From an uncultured Chloroflexota bacterium (GTDB taxonomy: Bacteria > Chloroflexota > Dehalococcoidia > SM23-28-2 > RBG-16-64-32): a stretch of DNA of 5,064 nt. The notes under the pieces were generated by a model, which was not told where the DNA came from, did no database searches, and was given only the letters and a program-made list of their open reading frames with translations. The stretch spans positions 1 through 5,064 of the forward strand of contig CAJXNA010000161.1 in NCBI GenBank assembly GCA_913056415.1, written 5' to 3'. Made by a program: the position numbers and the translations under genes. Positions 1 to 4,991 of the stretch are shown here, one piece after another. How positions within the stretch are numbered: position 1 is the first letter of the stretch; every line of letters starts with the position of its first letter.

Positions 1-505
1 TAGGTGCCCAGCACCATCAGGCGGCCGCCGCGCAGCTCCCGCGCCAGGAACTGCAGCAGCAGCAGCGACGGCTTATCCGCCCAGTGAAGGTCGTCCAGAA
101 CCAGGACGATCGGCTGTCTCTTGGATGCGTTTTTCAGGAAGGTAGTGATTGAGTCGAACAATCGGAAGCGGGCCTGCTCCGGCTCCAGCGCCGGCGGCTC
201 GGGCAGCCCCGGCAGCCGCTCCTTCACCTCCGACACCACCTGGGCGATGTCGGCGGCGCCCGGCCCCATCTCCGACATCAGCTCTTTCGGGTCCCGCTCG
301 TGGACGTAGGAGCGGATGAGCTGTACCCAGGGCCAGTAGGCGGGGGCGCCCTCGCCCTCGTAGCAGCGGCCCCACAGCACCTGAGCGTTGCGCAGGCCGG
401 CGTAGGTGGCGAACTCTTCCGACGTGCGCGTCTTGCCGATCCCCGGCTCACCCACCAGCATCAGCAGGCGACCCCGGCCGGAGAGGGCGTCCTCCAGCCC
501 GGCCG
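1..505 (-). CDS. AAA_16-type ATPase part of a kinase-ATPase signalling protein (partial, frameshifted from its kinase part)
   Basis: Read in the frame one base off the kinase frame, this stretch is open to the window edge and continues the upstream protein: a linker, then Walker A GEPGIGKT (429-452), a segment with GRCYEGEGAPAYWPW, and Walker B LVLDDLHWAD (75-107), followed by a strand ending in VLGTY at the edge. This order is typical of the STAND/AAA_16 ATPase domain found behind Ser/Thr kinases or cyclases and ahead of TPR repeats in large bacterial signalling proteins. It should bind ATP and couple the kinase to C-terminal repeats that lie outside the window. It has no clear ribosome binding site of its own. 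An ATG at 459-461 overlaps the kinase-frame stop as TGATG, so reinitiation is possible, but that start would cut into the first beta strand. I read it as the same gene as the kinase, broken by a one-base deletion or a sequencing error. Confidence 0.8.
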
Positions 506-1651
506 CAGCTCGTCCATCTCCTTCTCGCGCCCAACGAAGACGCCGCCGGCCAGTCGGTCTAGGGGGTTCGCTTCTTCCTCGACCGCTCGCTCAGCTACCG
601 TCGAGGCTGTCTCCACGACCGCCTTCAGCACATCCAGCACGGCGGCCGCGCTCTCCGGCCGTTCGTCGGGGTTCTTGGCGAGGAGGCGCATGATAAGGGC
701 CTCCAGGGCCCGCGGCACCTCCGGGTTATGCCAGGTGGGGGCTACCGGTGCCGTGTTGATGTGCTGGGAGATGATCGCCACCGTGTCGTCGCCCAGGAAA
801 GGCGGCCGGCCGGTCACCATCTCGTAGAAGACACAGCCCCACGAGTATAGGTCGGAGCGGGCGTCCGCCTCGCGGCCCAGCGCCTGCTCCGGTGGCATGT
901 AGGCCACCGTGCCCAGCATCATGCCGGCGATGGTGACCCGAGAGCGGTCCACCGCCATGGCGAGGCCGAAGTCCCCCAGCTTGGCGGTCTGAGCCTGCCC
1001 TGAGGCTGCCGAAGGGGCCTCGGTGAGCCAGATGTTCCCCGGCTTCAGGTCGCGGTGGATGATCCCCCGGCTGTGGGCGTGCTCCAACGCCTGGCGGATC
1101 TGGTTAGCGATGAGGACTGCTTGGTTTATGGACAGGCGGTGGTTCTCGGCCCGCTGCAGCAGCCCCTCCAGGTCGCCGCCGGCCATGTACTGGCTGACGA
1201 TGTAGGGCTGGCCGTTCTCGTCGCCGACGTCGTGGATCGTCACGATGTGGGGATGGTCCCCTAGACGGCCCATCGCCTGCGCCTCGCGGCGTACCCGGAC
1301 TAGGCCGGCCTCGTCCAGCCCCTCGGTCTTGATCACGGCGATGGCTACGTCGCGGTCCAGCTTGCTGTCGTGGGCCAGGTAGACGCGCTTGCGGCCGCCC
1401 TCGCCCAGGAAGCGCTGCACCTGGTAGCGGCCGCCGGCGAAGGCCGCGGGCAGCGCCGGAGCGGGCTGCGGTGTGGGCGTGCGGGACGGCGATGGGGTCT
1501 CGGTTAGGGAAGCGCCGCACTTGCCGCAGAACTTTTCCTCCGGCTCATTCTGCGTGCCGCAGGAGTTGCAGGTGAGCGCGAGGCTGCCACCGCACTCAGC
1601 GCAATAGAGGCGGCCCGGGCGATTCTCGTGGCTGCATGATGGGCAGAGCAC
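461..1651 (-). CDS. Double-zinc-ribbon Ser/Thr protein kinase (N-terminal part of kinase-ATPase gene)
   Basis: In GTG-start numbering (396 aa), residues 3-45 hold two CxxC...CxxC zinc ribbons (Cys 3, 6, 17, 20 and 28, 31, 42, 45). A Pro/Thr linker follows, then a Hanks-type kinase at about 76-350: glycine loop GEGGRKRVY (83-91), helix-C Glu123, HRDLKPGN (199-206), DFG (227-229) and PPEQ. The protein should phosphorylate Ser/Thr and is cytoplasmic, with no membrane helix. Two oddities: the VAIK lysine is Ala105 while a lysine (88) replaces the third loop glycine, and about eight extra residues lie between Asn206 and DFG. I prefer GTG 1649-1651 because GGAGGG ends 4 nt upstream and a promoter lies just before it. 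The TTG at 1685-1687 gives 12 more residues but overlaps the -10 box. The kinase frame ends early at a frameshift; the ATPase follows in another frame. Confidence 0.88.
   Translation of the reverse strand: MLCPSCSHENRPGRLYCAECGGSLALTCNSCGTQNEPEEKFCGKCGASLTETPSPSRTPTPQPAPALPAAFAGGRYQVQRFLGEGGRKRVYLAHDSKLDRDVAIAVIKTEGLDEAGLVRVRREAQAMGRLGDHPHIVTIHDVGDENGQPYIVSQYMAGGDLEGLLQRAENHRLSINQAVLIANQIRQALEHAHSRGIIHRDLKPGNIWLTEAPSAASGQAQTAKLGDFGLAMAVDRSRVTIAGMMLGTVAYMPPEQALGREADARSDLYSWGCVFYEMVTGRPPFLGDDTVAIISQHINTAPVAPTWHNPEVPRALEALIMRLLAKNPDERPESAAAVLDVLKAVVETASTVAERAVEEEANPLDRLAGGVFVGREKEMDELRPGWRTPSPAGVAC
498..506 (-). other. Frameshift site between kinase and ATPase domains
   Basis: Up to codon CGG (503-505) the kinase frame reads FVGREKEMDELR, a usual entry to this ATPase domain. 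It then turns into PGWRTPSPAGVAC and stops at 461-463. Moving to the -1 frame gives AGLEDALSGRGRLLMLVGEPGIGKT, the expected continuation. One extra C on the plus strand within the GC run at 498-506 would restore a single frame. No canonical X-XXY-YYZ slippery heptamer is visible, so an assembly error or true mutation is more likely than programmed frameshifting. Confidence 0.8.
989..1018 (-). repeat. Short repeat-like insertion inside the kinase coding sequence
   Basis: These 30 bases encode APSAASGQAQ between the catalytic-loop Asn and DFG. The Asn-to-Asp distance is 21 residues rather than the usual 13, so about 24 bases look inserted in frame. The plus strand carries two near-identical 11-mers in tandem (989-999 and 1000-1010, one mismatch), followed by GAAGG. 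The coding strand (CTTCGGCAGCCTCAGGGCAG) resembles, from memory, the CTTCGACAGGCTCAGG-type repeats scattered through many environmental bacterial genomes, including Chloroflexota. That identity is unverified. Confidence 0.5.
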
Positions 1652-1655
1652 CGTT

Positions 1656-1661
1656 CCCTCC
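1656..1661 (-). promoter_or_regulatory. Ribosome binding site that decides the kinase start
   Basis: GGAGGG on the minus strand ends 4 nt before GTG 1649-1651. The upstream in-frame TTG (1685-1687) has no such site, so the GTG is the better start. It places the first zinc-ribbon cysteine at residue 3, as in many proteins of this type. Confidence 0.7.
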
Positions 1662-1686
1662 GGTCTCGCTATCTCAGAGCAAGCCA

Positions 1687-1715
1687 ATGGTGCGCGAAAG
1701 TCGGCGAGTTGTCAA
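1687..1715 (-). promoter_or_regulatory. Sigma-70-like promoter of the kinase gene
   Basis: A consensus -35 TTGACA (1710-1715) is followed, 17 bp later, by CACCAT (1687-1692), a weak -10 with three of six matches. Transcription would begin near 1680, giving a leader of about 29 nt that contains the GGAGGG site. The rest of the 1688-1795 gap holds no T-run terminator or other element that I can support. Confidence 0.5.
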
Positions 1716-1795
1716 TGCTACAAGGCACTGAGTTCCGCCCGCTCCGGACGGACCCGCCAGGGCCCGCCGCCGACCAGTGTATCCGATTTTAGGGA

Positions 1796-2644
1796 TTACG
1801 TAGCGGCGGTGTCAGCGGCGCTGGTCGCCCAACGGGAGCTGGCCCAGATGAACATCAGCGCAACCAGCATCACGGCAAAGCCCAGCGCCGTCAGCGCCAG
1901 GTAGTTGCGTATGGGCACCCACATAGCCTCCACGCCCAACTCCAGGAGGCCGTAGACGAACGGGTCGGCCTCTTCCTGGGCAGTCCGAAACACGAAGCGA
2001 ACGCCCACAGCCGCTGCCAGCAAGGGGAGCGCCGCCGCTATCGTCGCCGCGCTGAGGGCGACCAGCCGCCCCCATGAGCGAACCGACGCCACGAGCAGCG
2101 CGGCCAGCACCGCCGAAAGCAAGCCCAGCACTACCGCCGCGATCACCATACGGTCATGGTTCTCGTCCATTATCAACCCCAGGCCGCGCTTCAATGCGCC
2201 GGCAACTGAGATCGTCTCGATCCTCTGGTCACCATCATCGTCCGCGCCCGCCCAGGCCGACATCCCCTCCCGGTAGAGCGTGGCCCCCGCCTCACTCAGG
2301 ATACGCTCTCGCAGAGCCGTTCCGTCCAGCGCGAGAGCGTCGTCGCGAGGAATGTCCACCGGAATCGGAAAATCTGGCACGCGAACTGGATCCGCGTCTC
2401 CTTCCCGCGCCTCCTCTTCCAGAGCGGCCTGCAGATCGGGCAGGATCGCATCTATGTTGGTGCTCACAGCGACGCTCCTACGAAGGATGCGCTCACCAAC
2501 GCTCTGAGAGCTGAGCTGAACGGCGGTGACAGCCAGGAATAGCAGCGTAAGCATCACCGCCAGGGAAGCGCCGATCAGCCATTGAGAGGCGGCCAGAAGC
2601 AGCGGCTTTAGAGTGGAGCCGTTCTCGGCGGACGGCGCGGTCAC
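1796..2644 (-). CDS. Four-helix membrane protein of unknown function, coupled to RDD protein
   Basis: I do not recognise this 282-aa family. Predicted layout: short cytoplasmic N-terminus, helix 1 (about 15-43), an acidic extracytoplasmic domain (about 44-164), helix 2 (165-188), a basic RSWGR turn, helix 3 (194-215), an acidic outer loop with TAQEEADPF, helix 4 (248-268) and a short cytoplasmic tail. Charges fit the positive-inside rule. Within the outer domain, residues 135-142 (DDDGDQRI) resemble the front half of an EF-hand loop, but position 6 is Gln instead of Gly and position 12 is Ser instead of Glu. The start is GTG 2642-2644: it overlaps the RDD stop as GTGA and has GGAGG 4 nt upstream. 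The open frame runs on to 3268, but that extension is a shadow of the RDD gene. The tight overlap suggests the two proteins are made together and may form one membrane complex. Confidence 0.85.
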   Translation of the reverse strand: MTAPSAENGSTLKPLLLAASQWLIGASLAVMLTLLFLAVTAVQLSSQSVGERILRRSVAVSTNIDAILPDLQAALEEEAREGDADPVRVPDFPIPVDIPRDDALALDGTALRERILSEAGATLYREGMSAWAGADDDGDQRIETISVAGALKRGLGLIMDENHDRMVIAAVVLGLLSAVLAALLVASVRSWGRLVALSAATIAAALPLLAAAVGVRFVFRTAQEEADPFVYGLLELGVEAMWVPIRNYLALTALGFAVMLVALMFIWASSRWATSAADTAAT

Positions 2645-2653
2645 GGCACCTCC
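2641..2653 (-). promoter_or_regulatory. GTGA stop/start overlap with ribosome binding site
   Basis: GGAGG (2649-2653), TGCC, then GTGA: the GTG start of the four-helix protein shares bases with the TGA stop of the RDD gene. This is a classic arrangement for translational coupling, and it fixes the start of the downstream gene. Confidence 0.8.
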
Positions 2654-3132
2654 ACCACTACCGTCCCGGCCAAGTGATCGTGGAGAGCACGACGCTCGCG
2701 GTCGAACAGGGCGATGACGAGGCCCAGGAACAGCGGCGCCACCGAAGCCGCGTAGCCCAGCAGGCGCAGGGCGGACCGGCTGAGAGAGACCCGCCCATTG
2801 GCACGGGTGAGAAGTTTGATGTGCACGGCCATCATGCCGATGGTCTGACCCCTCCAGCTCCAGAGGAGCACGAAGTACAGAGCAGAGAAGGGTATGAACG
2901 CCAGGATGAAGGCTATCCAGACATAGACCGCGGAGTCTGGTGGGTCGACCTTGCCAAAGTCGCTGCGCAGCAAGGTTTGCAGGCCACCGGCGGCAACAAA
3001 CAGCATGAGGAAAGAGACGAGGACGATAACATCCAGGATAAACGCCACGATGCGGAGTTGTAGGCCGGCGTAAGCAAGGGGCGCAAGCTGCCCGCCTGCG
3101 GCGTGGGTGGCAGCCCGTTGGGTTGGTGCCAT
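2641..3132 (-). CDS. RDD family integral membrane protein
   Basis: This 163-aa protein shows the RDD pattern: YAGLQLRIVAFILD (Arg27 and Asp34) opening the first helix (about 24-50), a second helix (70-91), the conserved GQTIGMMAVHIKLL segment (95-108), a third helix (121-143), and the ending DRERRALHDHLAGTVVVE (144-161) with the late conserved Asp152. Length and order are normal for the family, whose members are mostly of unknown or transport-related function. The start is pinned: an in-frame TAA lies at 3145-3147, inside the -10 box, leaving only TTG 3136-3138 or ATG 3130-3132. I choose ATG. There is no room for a ribosome binding site, so the message is probably leaderless or nearly so. It is followed with a 4-nt overlap by the four-helix membrane protein. 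Confidence 0.9.
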   Translation of the reverse strand: MAPTQRAATHAAGGQLAPLAYAGLQLRIVAFILDVIVLVSFLMLFVAAGGLQTLLRSDFGKVDPPDSAVYVWIAFILAFIPFSALYFVLLWSWRGQTIGMMAVHIKLLTRANGRVSLSRSALRLLGYAASVAPLFLGLVIALFDRERRALHDHLAGTVVVEVP

Positions 3133-3143
3133 TGTCAAGCGGG

Positions 3144-3172
3144 ATTATAGCACGCTGCCCTAACTGGGTTAA
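3144..3172 (-). promoter_or_regulatory. Promoter of the RDD/membrane-protein pair
   Basis: A perfect -10 TATAAT (3144-3149) lies 17 bp from TTAACC (3167-3172), four of six matches to the -35 consensus. The expected transcription start, near 3137, is only about 5 nt from the ATG. Confidence 0.65.
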
Positions 3173-3194
3173 GGCGGATGAAGCCTGCCCTAAC
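3155..3194 (-). repeat. Direct repeat GTTAGGGCAG over the RDD promoter (possible operator)
   Basis: The exact 10-mer GTTAGGGCAG (plus-strand CTGCCCTAAC) occurs at 3155-3164 and 3185-3194, 30 bp apart start to start, close to three helical turns. One copy lies between the -10 and -35 boxes and the other just upstream of the -35. This placement suits a repressor or activator binding two sites on one DNA face. A regulatory role is inference. Confidence 0.45.
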
Positions 3195-3264
3195 CGCCGG
3201 GGAGAAGCGCCCGCAGCATTTGCAGAGAGGCGAGCGGACGGCGGAGCGATAGACGCACCAGCGG

Positions 3265-4410
3265 TCACAGCGCAGGCAGGCTGTGCGCCAGGCGCAGGAT
3301 CACCCGCGAGGGGTAATCGATATCGGCGTGGCGGTCGATGAGCGGTTGGAGCGCCTCGTGTCCAAGAGCGGCTACCAGGCGGTCGACATCGCTATCGCTG
3401 AGGCCGAGTCCGAAGCGGCGGATGCGCGAGCTTCGGGTCAGCTCTCGGCCGATCTCGGACTTCCAGGCCCGTTCGTAGCCGCGCAGGCCGGCTGCGGTAG
3501 TATCGTCGGCGGCCAGGGCGGCCGCGGCGGCCGCCGCGGCGTGGCGGCCGGCCACCAGGCCGGTGTAGATGCCGCCGCCGGAGAACGGCTTCACCTGACC
3601 GGCGGCGTCCCCCACCAGGAGAACGTTATCGGCGTAGCTGCGGGGGGCGAAGCCCAGGGGGATAGTGCCACCGTACATGCGGTACACCTTCATGCCCCGG
3701 AACAGGCGCGGAAAGGCGTCCGCGAGCCGCCTGTAGCAGTAGATCGGTTTATCCGAAGCGTCGCAGCCGATACCCACACGCACACCGTCGCCGCCGGTAG
3801 GGATGATCCAGCCGAACCAGCTGGGGGCCAGGCGATGACCGACAAATACGTGCACAAAGTCCTCCCGTGGCACCGTCAGACGACCCTCTATGCCGAGGCC
3901 GTAGACTCGCTCCCGCGGCGCCGACAGTCCCAACGTGCGGGCCACACGAGAGTGGGCGCCGTCCGCGCCCAGCACCAGCCGGGCGGAGAGTTGGAGGTCG
4001 CGACCGTCGCGCTGGCAGTGGAGGCGAACACCCCCGTTCTCCCGCTCGGCCTGTACCAGCCGCGCCCTTAGAAGCTCGGCGCCGTTGGTCTGGGCCTGCT
4101 CGCAGAGCAGCTCGTCCAGGCGCACGCGGTCTATCACCAGAGCGCGGGTCTCGCCACCGCCTAACGCCAGAGCGCCGCCGCCGGCGGTGTGGATGTAGGC
4201 GCCGGTTACGCGGTTAGCCACTATCTGCTCCTCGACGCCCGCCTCTTCCAGCGTGCGCCGGCTGATCAGCCCGGAGCAGTGGGACGGCACGCCGATGCGC
4301 CGGTGCTCCTCCAGGAGCGCGACCCGCAGGCCGGCCTTCGCCAGGTTCCGCGCTGAGCGGGACCCAGCCGGCCCGGCGCCGACTACCGCGACATCGTAGT
4401 CGTACCTCGT
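3265..4410 (-). CDS. Geranylgeranyl-reductase-family FAD-dependent oxidoreductase
   Basis: Read from ACG 4408-4410 this is 381 aa. It opens RYDYDVAVVGAGPAGS with the Rossmann motif GAGPAG (11-16) and the strand-ending acidic residue Glu34. Next come VPSHCSGLIS (41-50), a position where this family carries a cysteine near the flavin; VIDRVRLDELL (92-102); LGADGAHSRVAR (147-158); and GDAAGQVKPFSGGGIYTGL (267-285), the second FAD motif. Family members hydrogenate isoprenoid double bonds of geranylgeranyl lipids, chlorophyll side chains or quinones; the substrate here cannot be told. No transmembrane helix is evident. The oddity is the start: no ATG, GTG or TTG lies in frame between the N-terminal motif and its ribosome binding site. 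The first conventional start, GTG 4288-4290, would delete the FAD-binding motif. A poly-Ala run follows the second FAD motif. No terminator separates it from the RDD gene, which has its own promoter. Confidence 0.9.
   Translation of the reverse strand, partial: TRYDYDVAVVGAGPAGSRSARNLAKAGLRVALLEEHRRIGVPSHCSGLISRRTLEEAGVEEQIVANRVTGAYIHTAGGGALALGGGETRALVIDRVRLDELLCEQAQTNGAELLRARLVQAERENGGVRLHCQRDGRDLQLSARLVLGADGAHSRVARTLGLSAPRERVYGLGIEGRLTVPREDFVHVFVGHRLAPSWFGWIIPTGGDGVRVGIGCDASDKPIYCYRRLADAFPRLFRGMKVYRMYGGTIPLGFAPRSYADNVLLVGDAAGQVKPFSGGGIYTGLVAGRHAAAAAAAALAADDTTAAGLRGYERAWKSEIGRELTRSSRIRRFGLGLSDSDVDRLVAALGHEALQPLIDRHADIDYPSRVILRLAHSLPAL
3521..3540. repeat. Perfect 20-bp GC palindrome inside the flavoprotein gene
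   Basis: GCCGCGGCGGCCGCCGCGGC equals its own reverse complement. It lies in codons of the poly-alanine stretch that follows the second FAD motif. It is probably a by-product of repeated GCC/GCG alanine codons rather than a site, though such a run can fold and cause replication or sequencing slips. Confidence 0.5.
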
Positions 4411-4417
4411 AGCAACG

Positions 4418-4425
4418 CCTCCTCT
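4418..4425 (-). promoter_or_regulatory. Strong ribosome binding site before the ACG codon
   Basis: AGAGGAGG on the minus strand ends 7 nt before ACG 4408-4410, a normal spacing. The only conventional start nearby, TTG 4413-4415, is out of frame and meets a TAG shortly after. The site therefore points to initiation at, or very near, the ACG. Confidence 0.7.
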
Positions 4426-4437
4426 ACTTGGGCAAGT
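4426..4437. repeat. 12-bp perfect inverted repeat in the flavoprotein leader
   Basis: ACTTGGGCAAGT on the plus strand is two 5-bp arms around GG and abuts the ribosome binding site. In RNA it could form only a small hairpin with a 2-nt loop; in DNA it could be a half-site pair for a regulator. The function is unknown and chance is possible. Confidence 0.25.
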
Positions 4438-4464
4438 GTAGCCAACGTAAGACCCACGGCGCCT

Positions 4465-4493
4465 ATTATAGAGGCCGTGTTCCGTATGGCCTA
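4465..4493 (-). promoter_or_regulatory. Promoter of the flavoprotein gene
   Basis: There is a perfect -10 TATAAT at 4465-4470. At 17 bp spacing the -35 is TAGGCC (4488-4493), a weak three of six. Transcription should begin near 4458, giving a leader of about 48 nt. An inverted repeat, AGGCC-N11-GGCCT (4472-4492), fills the spacer and overlaps the -35, where a repressor could bind; this is speculative. Confidence 0.5.
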
Positions 4494-4549
4494 CCCCGAG
4501 AGGAAGCGATAACGCGTCTGAACCGGAAGTCGCCGCCGTGGCGCTTCGC

Positions 4550-4840
4550 TTATGCTGGGATGGTCAGCACCTGTCCCGGCTGGATCAGGTCCGGGTCCGG
4601 GCCGATCAGCTTCTTATTAGCCTCGTACAGGGGCCGCCAGTCGCCTATGCCGAGACCGGCGGCGATGGCGGACAGAGTATCGCCGGAGCGGACGGTATAG
4701 GTGCGCGCCTGCCTGCGGGTGCGCTTTGGGGCTTTGGCCACGCTGGTCTTTAGAACGGCGACATCCGCCTCCAGGCTGGCCACGCGGCCCGCCAGGGCGG
4801 CGTGGGCGCCGCTGAGCTGCTGGAACTCCAAACTGGACAT
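4550..4840 (-). CDS. Small coiled-coil and LysM-domain protein
   Basis: This 96-aa protein has two parts. Residues 4-34 (LEFQQL...LAGRVASLEADVAVLKTSV) have heptad-like hydrophobic spacing and look like a short coiled coil. After a basic linker (KAPKRTRRQAR), residues 47-95 form one LysM domain (YTVRSGDTLSAIA...LYEANKKLIGPDPDLIQPGQVLTIP), a fold that binds N-acetylglucosamine in peptidoglycan. I choose ATG 4838-4840 because AGAGGAGG lies 5 nt upstream. An in-frame ATG at 4970-4972 adds 44 residues with a weakly hydrophobic stretch (IIVPMTLIWGGTAV) that could pass as a signal peptide. It has no ribosome binding site, and the extension lies antisense to a permease remnant, so I regard it as spurious. 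As started here it has no export signal, which is odd for a wall-binding domain. No clear -10 box is seen in the GC-rich upstream DNA, and no terminator before the flavoprotein promoter. Confidence 0.82.
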   Translation of the reverse strand: MSSLEFQQLSGAHAALAGRVASLEADVAVLKTSVAKAPKRTRRQARTYTVRSGDTLSAIAAGLGIGDWRPLYEANKKLIGPDPDLIQPGQVLTIPA

Positions 4841-4845
4841 CTCTA

Positions 4846-4853
4846 CCTCCTCT
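4846..4853 (-). promoter_or_regulatory. Ribosome binding site that decides the LysM start
   Basis: AGAGGAGG ends 5 nt before ATG 4838-4840. It is identical to the site before the flavoprotein gene and is far better than anything before the upstream ATG at 4970-4972. Confidence 0.75.
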
Positions 4854-4895
4854 GCTGGGGCTTCCCGCCCGTCCGGGGGCGCGGCCCGCACCGCA

Positions 4896-4991
4896 GTGCC
4901 CCCCCAGATCAACGTCATGGGGACGATGATCCTTGTGACCACGGTCGCGCTCGTCGGCCTAAGCCTGCTCATTCAGCGTCGACGCGCGTAG
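4896..4991 (+). pseudogene. 3' remnant of an ABC transporter inner-membrane permease
   Basis: The plus strand reads VPPQINVMGTMILVTTVALVGLSLLIQ, then RRRA and a TAG stop (4989-4991). A PxIN-x-x-x-T segment leading into a last hydrophobic helix and a basic tail matches the C-terminus of spermidine/putrescine-type (PotB/PotC-like) permeases. The open frame continues to the left, but from about 4890 it no longer looks like a permease: it becomes the antisense of the LysM gene and its ribosome binding site. Only about 31 codons therefore remain of a protein that normally has 260-300 residues, which implies deletion or rearrangement with a junction near 4855-4895. The match is from pattern memory and the fragment is short. 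Confidence 0.55.

Noticed and set aside
498..506. Programmed -1 frameshift in the kinase gene
   Set aside because: The local bases do not form a slippery heptamer, and no obvious downstream stimulatory hairpin was identified. A one-base error or mutation is simpler.
300..827. Plus-strand open frame of 175 codons
   Set aside because: It lies antisense to the kinase-ATPase gene, shows low-complexity Ser/Arg composition and has no recognisable domain.
1688..1795. Intrinsic terminator between the four-helix protein and the kinase gene
   Set aside because: Only imperfect GC inverted repeats (around 1736-1757) are present, with no T-run on the transcribed side.
2645..3268. N-terminal extension of about 200 residues on the four-helix membrane protein
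   Set aside because: It is the RDD gene read in another frame, has Arg/Pro/Cys-rich shadow composition, and the GTG at 2642-2644 has its own ribosome binding site and stop/start overlap.
3283..4071. Long plus-strand open frame of 262 codons
   Set aside because: It is antisense to the flavoprotein, whose FAD motifs are certain. High GC content at third positions keeps the opposite frame open. No protein motif is visible in it.
4505..4550. Terminator after the LysM gene (GAAGCG ... CGCTTC)
   Set aside because: The arms are about 33 nt apart, the loop is not structured, and no T-run follows.
4841..4972. 44-residue upstream extension of the LysM protein with a weak signal-peptide look
   Set aside because: There is no ribosome binding site at ATG 4970-4972, the hydrophobic stretch is short and interrupted by Pro and Gly, and the region is antisense to the permease remnant. 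It is kept as an alternative only.
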